From contig CANLXL010000021.1 of NCBI GenBank assembly GCA_947495125.1, positions 1-45,663 of the forward strand: a stretch of DNA of 45,663 bases, read 5' to 3'. Below the pieces are notes generated by a model that saw only the letters and a program-made list of their open reading frames with translations, did not search any database and was not told the DNA's origin. Position 1 is the stretch's first letter, and each line of letters starts with the position of its first letter. Below are positions 33,726 to 42,801 of this stretch, in pieces. The translations under genes were made by a program, and so were the position numbers. This DNA is from an uncultured Flaviramulus sp. (GTDB taxonomy: Bacteria; Bacteroidota; Bacteroidia; Flavobacteriales; Flavobacteriaceae).

Positions 33726-34619
33726 TTATTTTATTTGAGATTTAATTTTATCTATCATGGCTATGGCGTTTTCGTCATCAGGTTTTAAGCTCAATACTTT
33801 ATAATAACTTTTTAAAGCCTCCGAGTGATTTTCAGCTTTAAAATGAGCCTCACCCAAGCTATCATAGACGTTATATTTGTAAGGAAAAATTTTGGTGTTT
33901 AAATCAAAAATATAAAGTGCTTTTTCAATGTGATTCGAGCGTAAAAGCACATAGCCATAGGTGTTTAGCTCTCTACTGCCTTTTACAAATTCAGACAATC
34001 TTGGTATTAAAATCGATTCCTCCAACTTCAAACTGTCTATGGATCTTGTACTTAGTAAGTAGTTCATATAATTAGCAACCGCATAGTTCGGTGTGTATTT
34101 ATTTTCAGAAATTATGTTAAGGATATCACGTTCTAAAGTTTCTTTAGGATGCTCCACAATGCGATTGACTTCCTTTCCGTTTTTATAAAAAATAAAGGTC
34201 GGAACACGATGGATATTTAATCCTTTTTCTTCACCGCTGGGGCTTTGTTTGTAAGCATCTTCGGTTCTGTCTACCGCAAATACCTTGAGTTGCTTTTCAT
34301 CAAATTTAGCAGACTCTAAAATTTTGTAAAACCGAGGAACTTCACGTTTACTATCGCCACACCAGGTCCCCAAAAACACTTTGATGTCGTATTGATTTAG
34401 GGAATCTTTAATACGGTTTACTACCTTTTTGTTGATTAAGTAATCGTCGTGGTTTTTTAAAAACCAGGCATTAAAAGTGCCTCCTGTTAAGCCTTGTTTG
34501 TCAATTTCTCCAAGCAAAACAGGATGGCCTTTTTTGTCGATGATCTGGTTGTTTAGCGTTTGGGAAAAACCAGAATGTAGGCTAAGTAAGATGATGAAAA
34601 GCGTGACTGCTCGTTTCAT
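33726..34619 (-). CDS. Exported thioredoxin-like protein with TPR tail
   Basis: A 297-residue protein with a signal peptide (1-20, ending GFSQ). The thioredoxin-like domain (about 60-170) has GTWCGDSKREVPRF, where WCGDS replaces WCxxC, so it has a single active-site Cys, and a cis-Pro region in VPTFIFYKNGKEV. The C-terminal part (215-297) contains two TPR-like helix pairs (NVYDSLGEAHFKAENHSEALKSYYKVLSLKPDD in character). The frame opens at 34736; I chose ATG 34619, which starts a proper signal peptide. Divergent from the sensor kinase gene. Confidence 0.85.
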   Translation of the reverse strand: MKRAVTLFIILLSLHSGFSQTLNNQIIDKKGHPVLLGEIDKQGLTGGTFNAWFLKNHDDYLINKKVVNRIKDSLNQYDIKVFLGTWCGDSKREVPRFYKILESAKFDEKQLKVFAVDRTEDAYKQSPSGEEKGLNIHRVPTFIFYKNGKEVNRIVEHPKETLERDILNIISENKYTPNYAVANYMNYLLSTRSIDSLKLEESILIPRLSEFVKGSRELNTYGYVLLRSNHIEKALYIFDLNTKIFPYKYNVYDSLGEAHFKAENHSEALKSYYKVLSLKPDDENAIAMIDKIKSQIK

Positions 34620-34819
34620 GAAAGGTGATTGATTGATTTCCATCAAAAATATTGAGAACACACATATATTGCTAACATTATGGATGCACGACTTGATTAA
34701 TAATATTAATGTGATAAACATGTTTACAAATAGCAATTTGGGCGTTGGTCACTACAAAACTGAATTTCGTACATATCTTTTGATAGTTCTGGCTATTCTG
34801 ATTATTTTTCAGAAGTCTA

Positions 34820-35791
34820 ATGAAGGTTATAAACAAGCATATTTCGCAGGTATTGGTACACATTCTTTTTTGGATGTTGTTCGTTTTTGTATCTCTATTC
34901 CTGTTTTCAAGCTATCATTGGTCCGACAATCCGTTTCTTCAGTATGTTGCGCTATTGGTGGTTATCGTATATTTTAATAACCTGGTACTTTTACCTTTTT
35001 TTGTTAAAAAGAAATTATATGTTGTTTATGTTTTAGTGTTTACCACTATTGCATTTTTAGGAACACAATTGTATTGTTATGCCTTTGCGCAATGCGGTTG
35101 TTCTCTTTTTAAGTGTTTAAGTGATTACCTGTGGCAGTCCTTAGTGCCTTTGATATTCTTTTCTTTTATATGGATGCTATACCGGTTTATAGATAAGCAG
35201 GATGAGATCGAAGCCATAAAAAAAGAACATACGGAAATGGAACTTAAATTCCTGAAATCTCAAATAAATCCACATGTATTATTTAATAATTTAAATACGA
35301 TCTATGCCTATGCCATAGAAAAACCCAATGAGGTCCCGGAGATGATTTTAATGTTGTCCGATAACTTAAAGCATGTCTTGTATGAGAGTAATGCTAAAAC
35401 GATTTCTTTAGACAAAGAAATTCAGTTTATTGACAATTATATGAAATTTCAAAAGCTAAGAACAGAAGGCGTCAAAGAGATTCAGTACAAAAAAAGTATC
35501 GATGCCATGCACCACAAAATTGCCCCACTATTATTAATAACCATCATTGAAAATGCTTTTAAGCATAGTACTTTAAACAGCCTGATTTCTGTTGATATTA
35601 AGGTAGAAAATGGTGTTTTGGAGTGTGTATGTGAAAACGATTTTGATAAAGAAAAAGTAAGTACGACAGCATTTAAAATAGGTCTGCAAAATCTGGAAAA
35701 GCGATTGGAGCTTATTTATAACAATACGTATGATTTTAGCATTGAAAAGGCTAAAACGTTTAAAGTCCGTTTAAAACTAAACTTAAAATAA
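34820..35791 (+). CDS. LytS-family sensor histidine kinase
   Basis: A 323-residue kinase with four N-terminal membrane helices (about 8-115) and a His_kinase domain: LKSQINPHVLFNNLNTIYAY contains the phospho-acceptor His near 151 (usual motif NPHFLFN; here NPHVLFN). The ATP-binding part follows (IIENAFKHS, N box, with a weak G box near GLQNLEKRL). No periplasmic sensor domain is present, so the helices themselves probably sense. Nine bases separate it from its cognate LytTR regulator gene. Confidence 0.93.
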   Translation: MKVINKHISQVLVHILFWMLFVFVSLFLFSSYHWSDNPFLQYVALLVVIVYFNNLVLLPFFVKKKLYVVYVLVFTTIAFLGTQLYCYAFAQCGCSLFKCLSDYLWQSLVPLIFFSFIWMLYRFIDKQDEIEAIKKEHTEMELKFLKSQINPHVLFNNLNTIYAYAIEKPNEVPEMILMLSDNLKHVLYESNAKTISLDKEIQFIDNYMKFQKLRTEGVKEIQYKKSIDAMHHKIAPLLLITIIENAFKHSTLNSLISVDIKVENGVLECVCENDFDKEKVSTTAFKIGLQNLEKRLELIYNNTYDFSIEKAKTFKVRLKLNLK

Positions 35792-35800
35792 AGGGTATTT

Positions 35801-36496
35801 ATGAATTGTATAATCATTGAAGATGAAATTCCGGCTCAAAGAATTTTAAAGAGTTTTATTAATAAAATACCCGGAATTACTTTGATGGACACCTTTAAAG
35901 CGGCTATTGAGGCGAATTCATTTTTGAATGGACATCATGATATCGATGTTGTTTTCTTAGATATTAATCTGCCGGATATGTCTGGGTTAGATTTTATTAA
36001 AACCGTTAAAAACCCACCGGCAATCATTATGACCACCGCTTACCCTGATTATGCGGTGCGCAGTTTTGAACTCGATACTATTGTAGACTATCTTGTAAAG
36101 CCTTTTTCCTTCGACCGGTTTTTAAGAGCCATAAATAAGGCTAAAACGCGTATTGAAATATCTAAAGAAACGGTTGATGAAAGTGCCGAAGAAACCATTT
36201 TTTTGAATGTGGATAAAACACTTCATAAACTTACGCTCAACGCGATCTTATATATTGAATCTGATAGAAACTATATTACTGTAGTCACAGAAAACAAAAA
36301 ACTGTCTTATATAGATTCCCTGAAAAATTGGATTGCTAAACTTCCGGATGATCAATTCATTCAGGTCCATAAATCCTTTATTATCAACAGTCAATTTGTA
36401 GATAAAATCTCCGGAAACAATGTTTTCGTTAGAGCGCATAAGATTCCCATTGGTAGAACCTATAAACAGGAATTGCTTAAAGCACTCGGGATTTAG
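35801..36496 (+). CDS. LytTR-family response regulator
   Basis: A 231-residue two-domain regulator. The receiver domain (1-120) has the acidic pocket DE near residue 7-8, phospho-acceptor D54 in VFLDINLPDM, and K in YLVKPFSF. The LytTR DNA-binding domain (about 130-231) includes NAILYIESDRNYITVVTENKK and FIQVHKSFIINSQFVD. Partner of the LytS kinase upstream. Such pairs often control membrane or stress genes; the target here is unknown. Confidence 0.95.
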   Translation: MNCIIIEDEIPAQRILKSFINKIPGITLMDTFKAAIEANSFLNGHHDIDVVFLDINLPDMSGLDFIKTVKNPPAIIMTTAYPDYAVRSFELDTIVDYLVKPFSFDRFLRAINKAKTRIEISKETVDESAEETIFLNVDKTLHKLTLNAILYIESDRNYITVVTENKKLSYIDSLKNWIAKLPDDQFIQVHKSFIINSQFVDKISGNNVFVRAHKIPIGRTYKQELLKALGI

Positions 36497-36627
36497 TTTT
36501 TAATTTTGAAACCTGAACCGGGTCTTTCTAAATGTTACTCAGATTCTCACGCTTTTCGATGAAAAACTCAGAATGACAAATGCATTCTATTCTTATAATT
36601 CTAACAAGAAGTCACTATCTTTAACCC

Positions 36628-37770
36628 ATGCAGCATACGTCTAAACTTCCCAACGTAGGAACTACTATTTTTACCATAATGGGTGCCTTGGCTAAAAAGC
36701 ACAGGGCTATAAACTTATCCCAGGGTTTCCCGGATTTTGAAATGGATCGAAAGCTCATCGACTTAGTGACGAGCGCCATGCATTCCGGCTATAACCAATA
36801 CGCCCCTATGCAAGGACATTTGGGATTGAGAGAAGCCATTGCGAACAAGTTTAATATCCTTTATAATTCGAGTTATCATCCGGAGACGGAAATCACAATT
36901 ACCGCCGGAGCTACACAAGCTATTTTTAGTGTCATTTTGGCATTTATAAAATCCGGAGATGAGGTGATTATTTTTCATCCTGCCTACGATTGCTATGAGC
37001 CGGCGATCGAATTACACGGCGGAATCCCGATATCAGTCGAATTGGAAGCGCCATCATTTAAGGTGGATTGGAATGCTGTGAAATCAAAGCTTAACAGTCG
37101 TACTAAAATGATTGTGGTTAATACCCCTCAAAACCCCATTGGAACGACCTTTTCTGAAAATGATATGCTTCAATTACAAGCCATAACCGAAGGCACCGAT
37201 ATTATTGTGTTGAGCGATGAGGTCTATGAGCATATTGTTTTCGATGGCAAAAAACACCAAAGTGCATGCTTGTTTCCCGATTTGAAGTCCAGAAGTTTTG
37301 TGGTGGCTTCTTTTGGGAAAACATTTCATAACACGGGATGGCGCACCGGATATTGTTGTGCCCCTAAGGAGCTTATGAGTGAATTTAGAAAAGTGCATCA
37401 ATTTAACGTGTTTTGCGTTAATCATCCAACACAAAAGGCTCTGGCGTCTTATATTAGCGAACCTGATCACTATTTGGAATTATCACAATTTTATCAGGAA
37501 AAAAGAGATTTGTTTTTAAGATTGATAACCCCTTCAAGATTTAAATTTGAACCTTCTAAGGGAACCTATTTTCAGTTATTGGATTATTCGGAAATCACTC
37601 AGGAAAACGATGTCGATTATGCCAGGCGACTAACCATTGAAAATAAACTGGCGTCCATCCCGCTTTCAGTATTCTACAAAAAAGATGTGCATCCTAAAAT
37701 CCTTAGATTTTGTTTTGCTAAAAAAGAAGACACTTTGAAACGAGCGGCGGATATTTTAAATACCATTTAA
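36628..37770 (+). CDS. Methionine/aromatic aminotransferase (class I PLP enzyme)
   Basis: A 380-residue fold-type I aminotransferase, cytoplasmic. INLSQGFPDFEMD near the N-terminus, NTPQNPIGTTF, SDEVYEHIVFDG, and SFGKTFHNTGWRTGYCCAP with the PLP-binding Lys are diagnostic for the YbdL / kynurenine aminotransferase group. It is likely a methionine aminotransferase that regenerates methionine from its 2-oxo acid in methionine salvage using glutamine. The next gene, 2 bases downstream, is a nitrilase-like amidase of the omega-amidase type, which hydrolyses the 2-oxoglutaramate product; this pairing supports the call. Confidence 0.92.
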   Translation: MQHTSKLPNVGTTIFTIMGALAKKHRAINLSQGFPDFEMDRKLIDLVTSAMHSGYNQYAPMQGHLGLREAIANKFNILYNSSYHPETEITITAGATQAIFSVILAFIKSGDEVIIFHPAYDCYEPAIELHGGIPISVELEAPSFKVDWNAVKSKLNSRTKMIVVNTPQNPIGTTFSENDMLQLQAITEGTDIIVLSDEVYEHIVFDGKKHQSACLFPDLKSRSFVVASFGKTFHNTGWRTGYCCAPKELMSEFRKVHQFNVFCVNHPTQKALASYISEPDHYLELSQFYQEKRDLFLRLITPSRFKFEPSKGTYFQLLDYSEITQENDVDYARRLTIENKLASIPLSVFYKKDVHPKILRFCFAKKEDTLKRAADILNTI

Positions 37771-37772
37771 CG

Positions 37773-38555
37773 ATGCAAGATCAACTCAAAATAGCCATTA
37801 TACAAGCCGATTTGGTTTGGGAAAATCCGGAACAAAACAGGATTAATTTTACTGAAAAAATCATGCAGGTTCCTATGGGAACGGATATGATCGTCTTACC
37901 CGAAATGTTTACGACCGGATTCACTATGAATGCGGAATCTGTTGCCGAAACTATGCAGGGAGAAACGGTTGCATGGCTGAAAGCAATGGCTAAAAATTCT
38001 AATATAGCACTTGTTGGAAGTCTTATTATTTCAGAGCATAACAAGTATTATAACCGCTTGCTTTTTGTGGAACCATCAGGTCTTATTAGCACTTATGATA
38101 AGCGCCACACCTTTACTTTAGTAGGGGAAGATAAAGTGTTTACGGCAGGAACAGAAAAGATCATGATCAACTATAAAGGCTGGAAAATTTGTCCGCTTAT
38201 TTGTTACGATCTAAGGTTTCCGGTATGGGCCAGAAATACTGAAGATTACGATATTTTGATGTATGTGGCTAACTGGCCAAAACCAAGAATTTCCGCTTGG
38301 GACGCCTTATTAAAAGCCCGCGCTATTGAAAATATGGCCTATTGTATTGGGGTTAATCGTGTTGGTATTGATGGGGTTAATGCCGAATATAACGGACACT
38401 CAGCAGTTTATGATGTTCTGGGGAATTGTATAGCGTCTATTACCTCTTCCAAGGAACAAACCGAAGTGCTTACTTTAGAAAAAAAGCATATTTCGGCGTA
38501 TCGTAATAAACTGAAGTTTTTGGATGATAAGGACGCTTTTAATCTAATAATATAA
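37773..38555 (+). CDS. Nitrilase-family omega-amidase
   Basis: A 260-residue carbon-nitrogen hydrolase. The catalytic triad is E44 (VLPEMFTTGF), K110 (YDKRHTF) and C144 (PLICYDLRFP). It resembles YafV/Nit2 omega-amidases that hydrolyse 2-oxoglutaramate or 2-oxosuccinamate. Two bases after the glutamine-dependent-type aminotransferase, so the two act in one pathway. The 3' end overlaps the convergent Ig-like lipoprotein gene by 17 bases. Confidence 0.93.
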   Translation: MQDQLKIAIIQADLVWENPEQNRINFTEKIMQVPMGTDMIVLPEMFTTGFTMNAESVAETMQGETVAWLKAMAKNSNIALVGSLIISEHNKYYNRLLFVEPSGLISTYDKRHTFTLVGEDKVFTAGTEKIMINYKGWKICPLICYDLRFPVWARNTEDYDILMYVANWPKPRISAWDALLKARAIENMAYCIGVNRVGIDGVNAEYNGHSAVYDVLGNCIASITSSKEQTEVLTLEKKHISAYRNKLKFLDDKDAFNLII

Positions 38556-40152
38556 ATTCCCAAACTTGATCCCAGCCTGCCCGAACTTCATCGCTTTCCG
38601 GATCATGTTCACGGTAACTTATGCGTTCAGGTTGTGTTTTTTTGAGATAACTCCCGGTATCGTATTTTCGGTTACCGTTACTATCGAAAACAACTTGTAA
38701 ATAATACGTTCCTGATTCAATATTTAAAAAATCAACAGGTTTAGGCTCGGTAGCATATTGCTCCAGTTTTACTTTGCCATCCTTGTCTGTTAGTTGAACA
38801 ATAACCGGGTAAACCGCATTTTGCAAAACAATTCTCAAGTTACTATCAGATTTCGCCTTTGTTCTAAGCGAATAATTTAAGGTGTCATTTTTGCCCTCAA
38901 AAAAATCTTCAAAAGCTTCAGGGAGTATTTGTACTTTATAGTTGTTGTCTTCAGTTTTATCAAAGTTAAGACCATAAGTATTGCTGATAGAATCAAATTT
39001 GGTGGTAAAACTTACAGCGGTAGTATCTTTATCGATGATACTGATCTTGGATGGATCGAATGCCGTAAAAGGGATGTTCCCCGAAATATTAAAAGGCTCA
39101 TCCTGCTCTATATTTCCTGTTGGTGATGCTTTGATGATGAGCGAATCTCGTTTCTGTTCACTTATACGCGCCGTAAACTCTTTTTCGAAAGTGGGGTGGG
39201 TAACTTTAAAAAGAAGAGAGTCTACTTCTAGTCGGGGCTTGTACCAATAGTAAAGACTATCCGTTTTTTCATCTTTTGTAATTCTATAGGTGAAATCTTC
39301 CGGAACATCAGATAGTATTTCAATGTTCATGTCTTTATAGTCGCCTTCATAACCAAAAGCGATCTTTTCGCCGGACATTAACCGCGGTCTCACCGCTTTA
39401 AAATCAAGGTCTTCAGAAAACAGCTTTAAAGTATACAGCGAATCGGTAGGGACTTCAATAAAATCTTTATGAAAGGCGATCTGGTCTGTTTTCTGCTGAA
39501 ATTTATTGTCTCCATTTTTATCCTTCAAAGCCATAAGCATATAGGTTCCGGCTTTAACATTTTCGATTGAAAAGGTGGTAAGACTATCTAAGGTGTTCGT
39601 AATATATTTTGGAACTTTCTTGTAAATTATGGAATCGGTATAGGTAGAATCCACTTCATATAAAGCAACAGACACAAAGGTTTCGGGTTCCCTTTTTACC
39701 GCATCAAGAATCTGCCCTTTTACGGTAAGCGAATCTATATAATCCCCCGTAGAGAGCACATATCTGTAATACGGAAATGGGTTACCTTCATTATTATCGG
39801 TGATGCTATTTCCAAAATTAAACGCATAGGTGGTATTGGGTTTTAGGGTATCATTAATTTTAATTTTAATGACCTTGCTGGCACTCCCCAAAGGCGTGAT
39901 GTCCGGATCGTAGGTCATAGGAGGGGAGATGATCAACTGTTTTTTAAGGTCTTTAATTTTTATGTATTCATCAAAAACAATTTCGATCTCATTACCTGTA
40001 AAATTTGTGCTGTAATTTTCAGGTGAAGACTTCACAATAACAGGAGGGTCAATGTCTTTAGGACCTCCTTCAGGTCTGCCTCTGTTGGCACAGTTTATAA
40101 AAACAAGACATAAAAAGAAGCCTAAAAGAAAGTTTGAAAGGTTTTTGTTCAT
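38539..40152 (-). CDS. Ig-like (SbsA/Big_5) domain lipoprotein
   Basis: A 537-residue lipoprotein: signal ending FINC (Cys21), then GGPKDIDPPVIVKSSPEN, the opening of a Bacteroidota Ig-like family. The first domain (about 35-130) resembles SbsA/Big_5 Ig; further strand-rich segments follow with a carboxypeptidase-regulatory-like part around 155-215 (GTYMLMALKDKNGDNKF) and another similar unit near 470-520. It is likely at the outer membrane surface or periplasm. The gene is widespread near comF in flavobacteria as far as I recall. Function unknown. The longer frame to 40206 lacks a signal. Confidence 0.85.
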   Translation of the reverse strand: MNKNLSNFLLGFFLCLVFINCANRGRPEGGPKDIDPPVIVKSSPENYSTNFTGNEIEIVFDEYIKIKDLKKQLIISPPMTYDPDITPLGSASKVIKIKINDTLKPNTTYAFNFGNSITDNNEGNPFPYYRYVLSTGDYIDSLTVKGQILDAVKREPETFVSVALYEVDSTYTDSIIYKKVPKYITNTLDSLTTFSIENVKAGTYMLMALKDKNGDNKFQQKTDQIAFHKDFIEVPTDSLYTLKLFSEDLDFKAVRPRLMSGEKIAFGYEGDYKDMNIEILSDVPEDFTYRITKDEKTDSLYYWYKPRLEVDSLLFKVTHPTFEKEFTARISEQKRDSLIIKASPTGNIEQDEPFNISGNIPFTAFDPSKISIIDKDTTAVSFTTKFDSISNTYGLNFDKTEDNNYKVQILPEAFEDFFEGKNDTLNYSLRTKAKSDSNLRIVLQNAVYPVIVQLTDKDGKVKLEQYATEPKPVDFLNIESGTYYLQVVFDSNGNRKYDTGSYLKKTQPERISYREHDPESDEVRAGWDQVWEFILLD

Positions 40153-40210
40153 CACCAATTTTAAATTTTGCACAAACCTACATAATTTTATAGATATAAC
40201 GGTCAATGCT

Positions 40211-40888
40211 TTATGCTATTGCCATGGTAGCAATACTAATTTTTACATTTTCGGCTTTGTTCAATGCCGTGATACAAGCTTCCAAAGTAGCTCCTGTGGT
40301 AATCAAATCGTCAACTAAAAGGATATGTTTGCCCGCTATTGTAGTTTTATTTTGTAACACAAAAAAATCATCGGTATGGTTCCAACGGGCTAGTCGTTTT
40401 TTGCTTACCTGGGACTTTGTATGGGTGACTTTAATAAGCACATCATCTTTATAGCCAATATTTAGAGCGTTTGCAATGTGTTGTCCGAATTTAGCAACCT
40501 GATTATAGCCTCTTTTTTTAAGTTTATTTTTATGAAGAGGTACGGGGATTACAACATCAATGCCCTTATAATGTGCAACACGTTTTAGTTCTCCACCCAT
40601 CCAATCTCCCAAAAATCCTCCAATATGCTCGTAACCTTTGTATTTCAATCCGTGAATAAGTTGCTGAACCAGTCCTTTTTTTTCAAAGCGAAATAGGGCT
40701 GTGGCCTGTTCAATTTTAGCGCGCCCGTAAAGCACTTTTTTTACCGTATCCTGATCGTCAAAATGAAAATTTGTTACAGGCAAATCATGTCTGCAATCCG
40801 TGCAAACGGTATCCTCGTTGTCATGCAATGCATAAAAGCAGGCATAGCATACTTTGGGAAAGAATAAATCAACTATGGACGCGATCAT
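40211..40888 (-). CDS. comF: ComF family phosphoribosyltransferase-like protein
   Basis: A 225-residue protein with an N-terminal zinc-finger-like cluster (CYACFYALHDNEDTVCTDC; Cys near 15, 18, 32, 35) and a phosphoribosyltransferase domain with DLITTGATLEAC preceded by HILLVD (PRPP loop near 190-205). ComF homologues act in DNA uptake during transformation in several bacteria; in Bacteroidota the role is less settled. Divergent from glyS. Confidence 0.92.
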   Translation of the reverse strand: MIASIVDLFFPKVCYACFYALHDNEDTVCTDCRHDLPVTNFHFDDQDTVKKVLYGRAKIEQATALFRFEKKGLVQQLIHGLKYKGYEHIGGFLGDWMGGELKRVAHYKGIDVVIPVPLHKNKLKKRGYNQVAKFGQHIANALNIGYKDDVLIKVTHTKSQVSKKRLARWNHTDDFFVLQNKTTIAGKHILLVDDLITTGATLEACITALNKAENVKISIATMAIA

Positions 40889-40984
40889 TTCTTTGGGGAA
40901 TGTTCTCCTGTAAACTTAGTTAAAAATAAATAAAATAAATACTTAATTTTTAACAAACTATTCCCTTTGTTTGTCATGGTTTTT

Positions 40985-40992
40985 TATTTTTG
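40985..40992 (+). promoter_or_regulatory. -7 element (TATTTTTG) of glyS, near-leaderless
   Basis: A TAnnTTTG match ending 5 bases before the glyS ATG at 40998. Transcription would begin at or within a few bases of the start codon. A TTG lies 15 bases upstream of the -7 element. Confidence 0.55.
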
Positions 40993-40997
40993 CACCT

Positions 40998-42539
40998 ATG
41001 GCAAATCAAGACGATAAATTTAAGAAGGTTATTTCGCATGCTAAGGAGTATGGATATGTATTTCAAAGCAGTGAAATCTATGATGGTTTAAGTGCGGTTT
41101 ACGATTACGCACAGAACGGCGCTGAGTTAAAGAAGAACATACGCGACTATTGGTGGAAAGCCATGGTGCAAATGAATGAGAATATTGTGGGGATCGATGC
41201 TGCTATTTTTATGCATCCAACCACATGGAAAGCTTCGGGTCATGTGGATGCGTTTAACGACCCGCTAATTGATAATAAAGATTCTAAAAAACGGTATAGA
41301 GCTGATGTTTTAATAGAAGACTATTGTGCTAAAATAGAGGCCAAAATAGATAAGGAAGTTACAAAAGCAGCCAAGCGCTTTGGTGATGCTTTTAATAAAG
41401 AAGAATTTATTTCTACGAACGGACGGGTTCTTGGCTATCAGGAAAAAATTAATACAACGCTTTCGCGGATGGCAAAATCTTTAGAAAATGAAGATTTAGC
41501 CGATGTTAAAGCGCTTATTGAAGAGTTAGGTATTGCAGATCCTTTAACAGGAAGTAAGAATTGGACGGATGTTAAGCAGTTCAATCTTATGTTTGGAACC
41601 AAGCTCGGTGCTTCTGCCGAAAGTGCGATGGATCTCTACTTACGTCCGGAAACGGCTCAAGGTATTTTTGTGAACTTTTTAAATGTTCAAAAAACGGGAC
41701 GCATGAAAATTCCGTTTGGTATCGCGCAAACCGGCAAGGCTTTTAGAAATGAAATCGTAGCCAGACAGTTTATTTTTAGAATGCGGGAGTTTGAACAGAT
41801 GGAAATGCAATTCTTTATAAAGCCCGGAACTCAGGAGGAATGGTATGAGTATTGGAAAGAACATCGTATGAAATGGCATTTGTCATTAGGGATGGGTGAA
41901 GATAAATACCGTTTCCATGATCATGAAAAATTAGCCCATTATGCTGATGCTGCCGCCGATATCGAATTTAAGTTCCCGTTTGGATTTAAAGAGTTGGAAG
42001 GGATTCATTCCAGAACCGATTTCGATCTGAAAGCGCACGAAGAATATTCGGGAAAGAAATTACAGTATTTTGACCATGAAGAGAATGCCAGTTATACACC
42101 ATACGTCTTAGAAACATCCATAGGTTTAGATCGTATGTTCTTAGCCATTTTTTCTAATGCCTTGCAGGAAGAGGAACTGGACAACGGGACATCACGTACG
42201 GTTTTAAAATTACCAAGTGTATTGGCACCAATAAAAGCAGCCATTTTGCCCTTGGTTAAAAAAGATGGATTGCCGGAGATTGCCCGTAAGATCGTGGATG
42301 ACCTAAAATGGGACTTCAACGTGATCTATGATGAAAAGGATGCTGTGGGAAGGCGTTACAGAAGACAAGATGCTAACGGAACACCATTCTGTATTACAGT
42401 AGACCACGACAGCCTGAAAGATAACATGGTAACGATTCGCCATCGCGATTCTATGGCACAGGAACGTGTTAAGATTGAGGATTTGCGAAACATCATTAAA
42501 CAGGAGGTGGATGTACGTTCCTGGTTGATGAAGATGTGA
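40998..42539 (+). CDS. glyS: Glycyl-tRNA synthetase (dimeric type)
   Basis: A 513-residue class II synthetase of the alpha2 type used by Bacteroidota. Motifs: FQSSEIYDGLSAVYDYAQNGAELKKN at the N-terminus, YLRPETAQGIFVNF (motif 1/2 area), RQFIFRMREFEQMEMQFF (motif 2 area) and ETSIGLDRM (motif 3). C-terminal anticodon-binding domain from about 390 (LAPIKAAILPLVKK). The TTG-opened frame at 40971 adds nine residues that do not look coding; MANQDDKF is the usual start. A perfect terminator follows. Confidence 0.97.
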   Translation: MANQDDKFKKVISHAKEYGYVFQSSEIYDGLSAVYDYAQNGAELKKNIRDYWWKAMVQMNENIVGIDAAIFMHPTTWKASGHVDAFNDPLIDNKDSKKRYRADVLIEDYCAKIEAKIDKEVTKAAKRFGDAFNKEEFISTNGRVLGYQEKINTTLSRMAKSLENEDLADVKALIEELGIADPLTGSKNWTDVKQFNLMFGTKLGASAESAMDLYLRPETAQGIFVNFLNVQKTGRMKIPFGIAQTGKAFRNEIVARQFIFRMREFEQMEMQFFIKPGTQEEWYEYWKEHRMKWHLSLGMGEDKYRFHDHEKLAHYADAAADIEFKFPFGFKELEGIHSRTDFDLKAHEEYSGKKLQYFDHEENASYTPYVLETSIGLDRMFLAIFSNALQEEELDNGTSRTVLKLPSVLAPIKAAILPLVKKDGLPEIARKIVDDLKWDFNVIYDEKDAVGRRYRRQDANGTPFCITVDHDSLKDNMVTIRHRDSMAQERVKIEDLRNIIKQEVDVRSWLMKM

Positions 42540-42574
42540 TAAATTCAATTTCCGCGTGATAGGAATCTTTTAAT

Positions 42575-42614
42575 AACAACAAAACCCCAGGCTATTGCCT
42601 GGGGTTTTGTTGTT
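42575..42614. terminator. Bidirectional terminator after glyS
   Basis: AACAACAAAACCCCAGGC (42575-42592), loop TATT, and GCCTGGGGTTTTGTTGTT (42597-42614): a perfect 18-bp stem with T-rich descending arm on the + strand and on the - strand. Confidence 0.9.
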
Positions 42615-42624
42615 TGCTATAGAC

Positions 42625-42790
42625 GTTGTCTCGTCCTAAAAAAAGTTTACAAATTTATACTTAATCCTGAAATACAAAAATCACTCCAATTTCTTGGAAT
42701 AGCTTTTGTTTGTTTTGCTTACTATGTCTTGTCCGACACTAGTGGATACTAGCTAGCCTAGCCATTACTTTAAAAACAAACTAGGGCGAG
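42625..42790. mobile_element. MITE-like element, copy A (166 bp)
   Basis: It begins GTTGTCTCGTCC and ends CTAGGGCGAG. Near-terminal inverted repeats are CTCGTCCTA (42630-42638) and TAGGGCGAG (42782-42790). No coding frame. A second, closely similar copy lies at 43579-43740 in the same orientation. Confidence 0.75.
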
Positions 42791-42801
42791 CAGGGGGGGT
42801 A

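Noticed and set aside
34633-34977. Plus-strand 114-codon frame at the start of the sensor kinase region
   Set aside because: It overlaps the kinase gene in another frame; the kinase frame has the membrane helices and His motif expected.
42793-42799. Run of seven G next to the lipoprotein gene, considered as a phase-variation switch
   Set aside because: It lies after the stop codon of the minus-strand gene and at the edge of MITE copy A, not in a promoter or coding frame.
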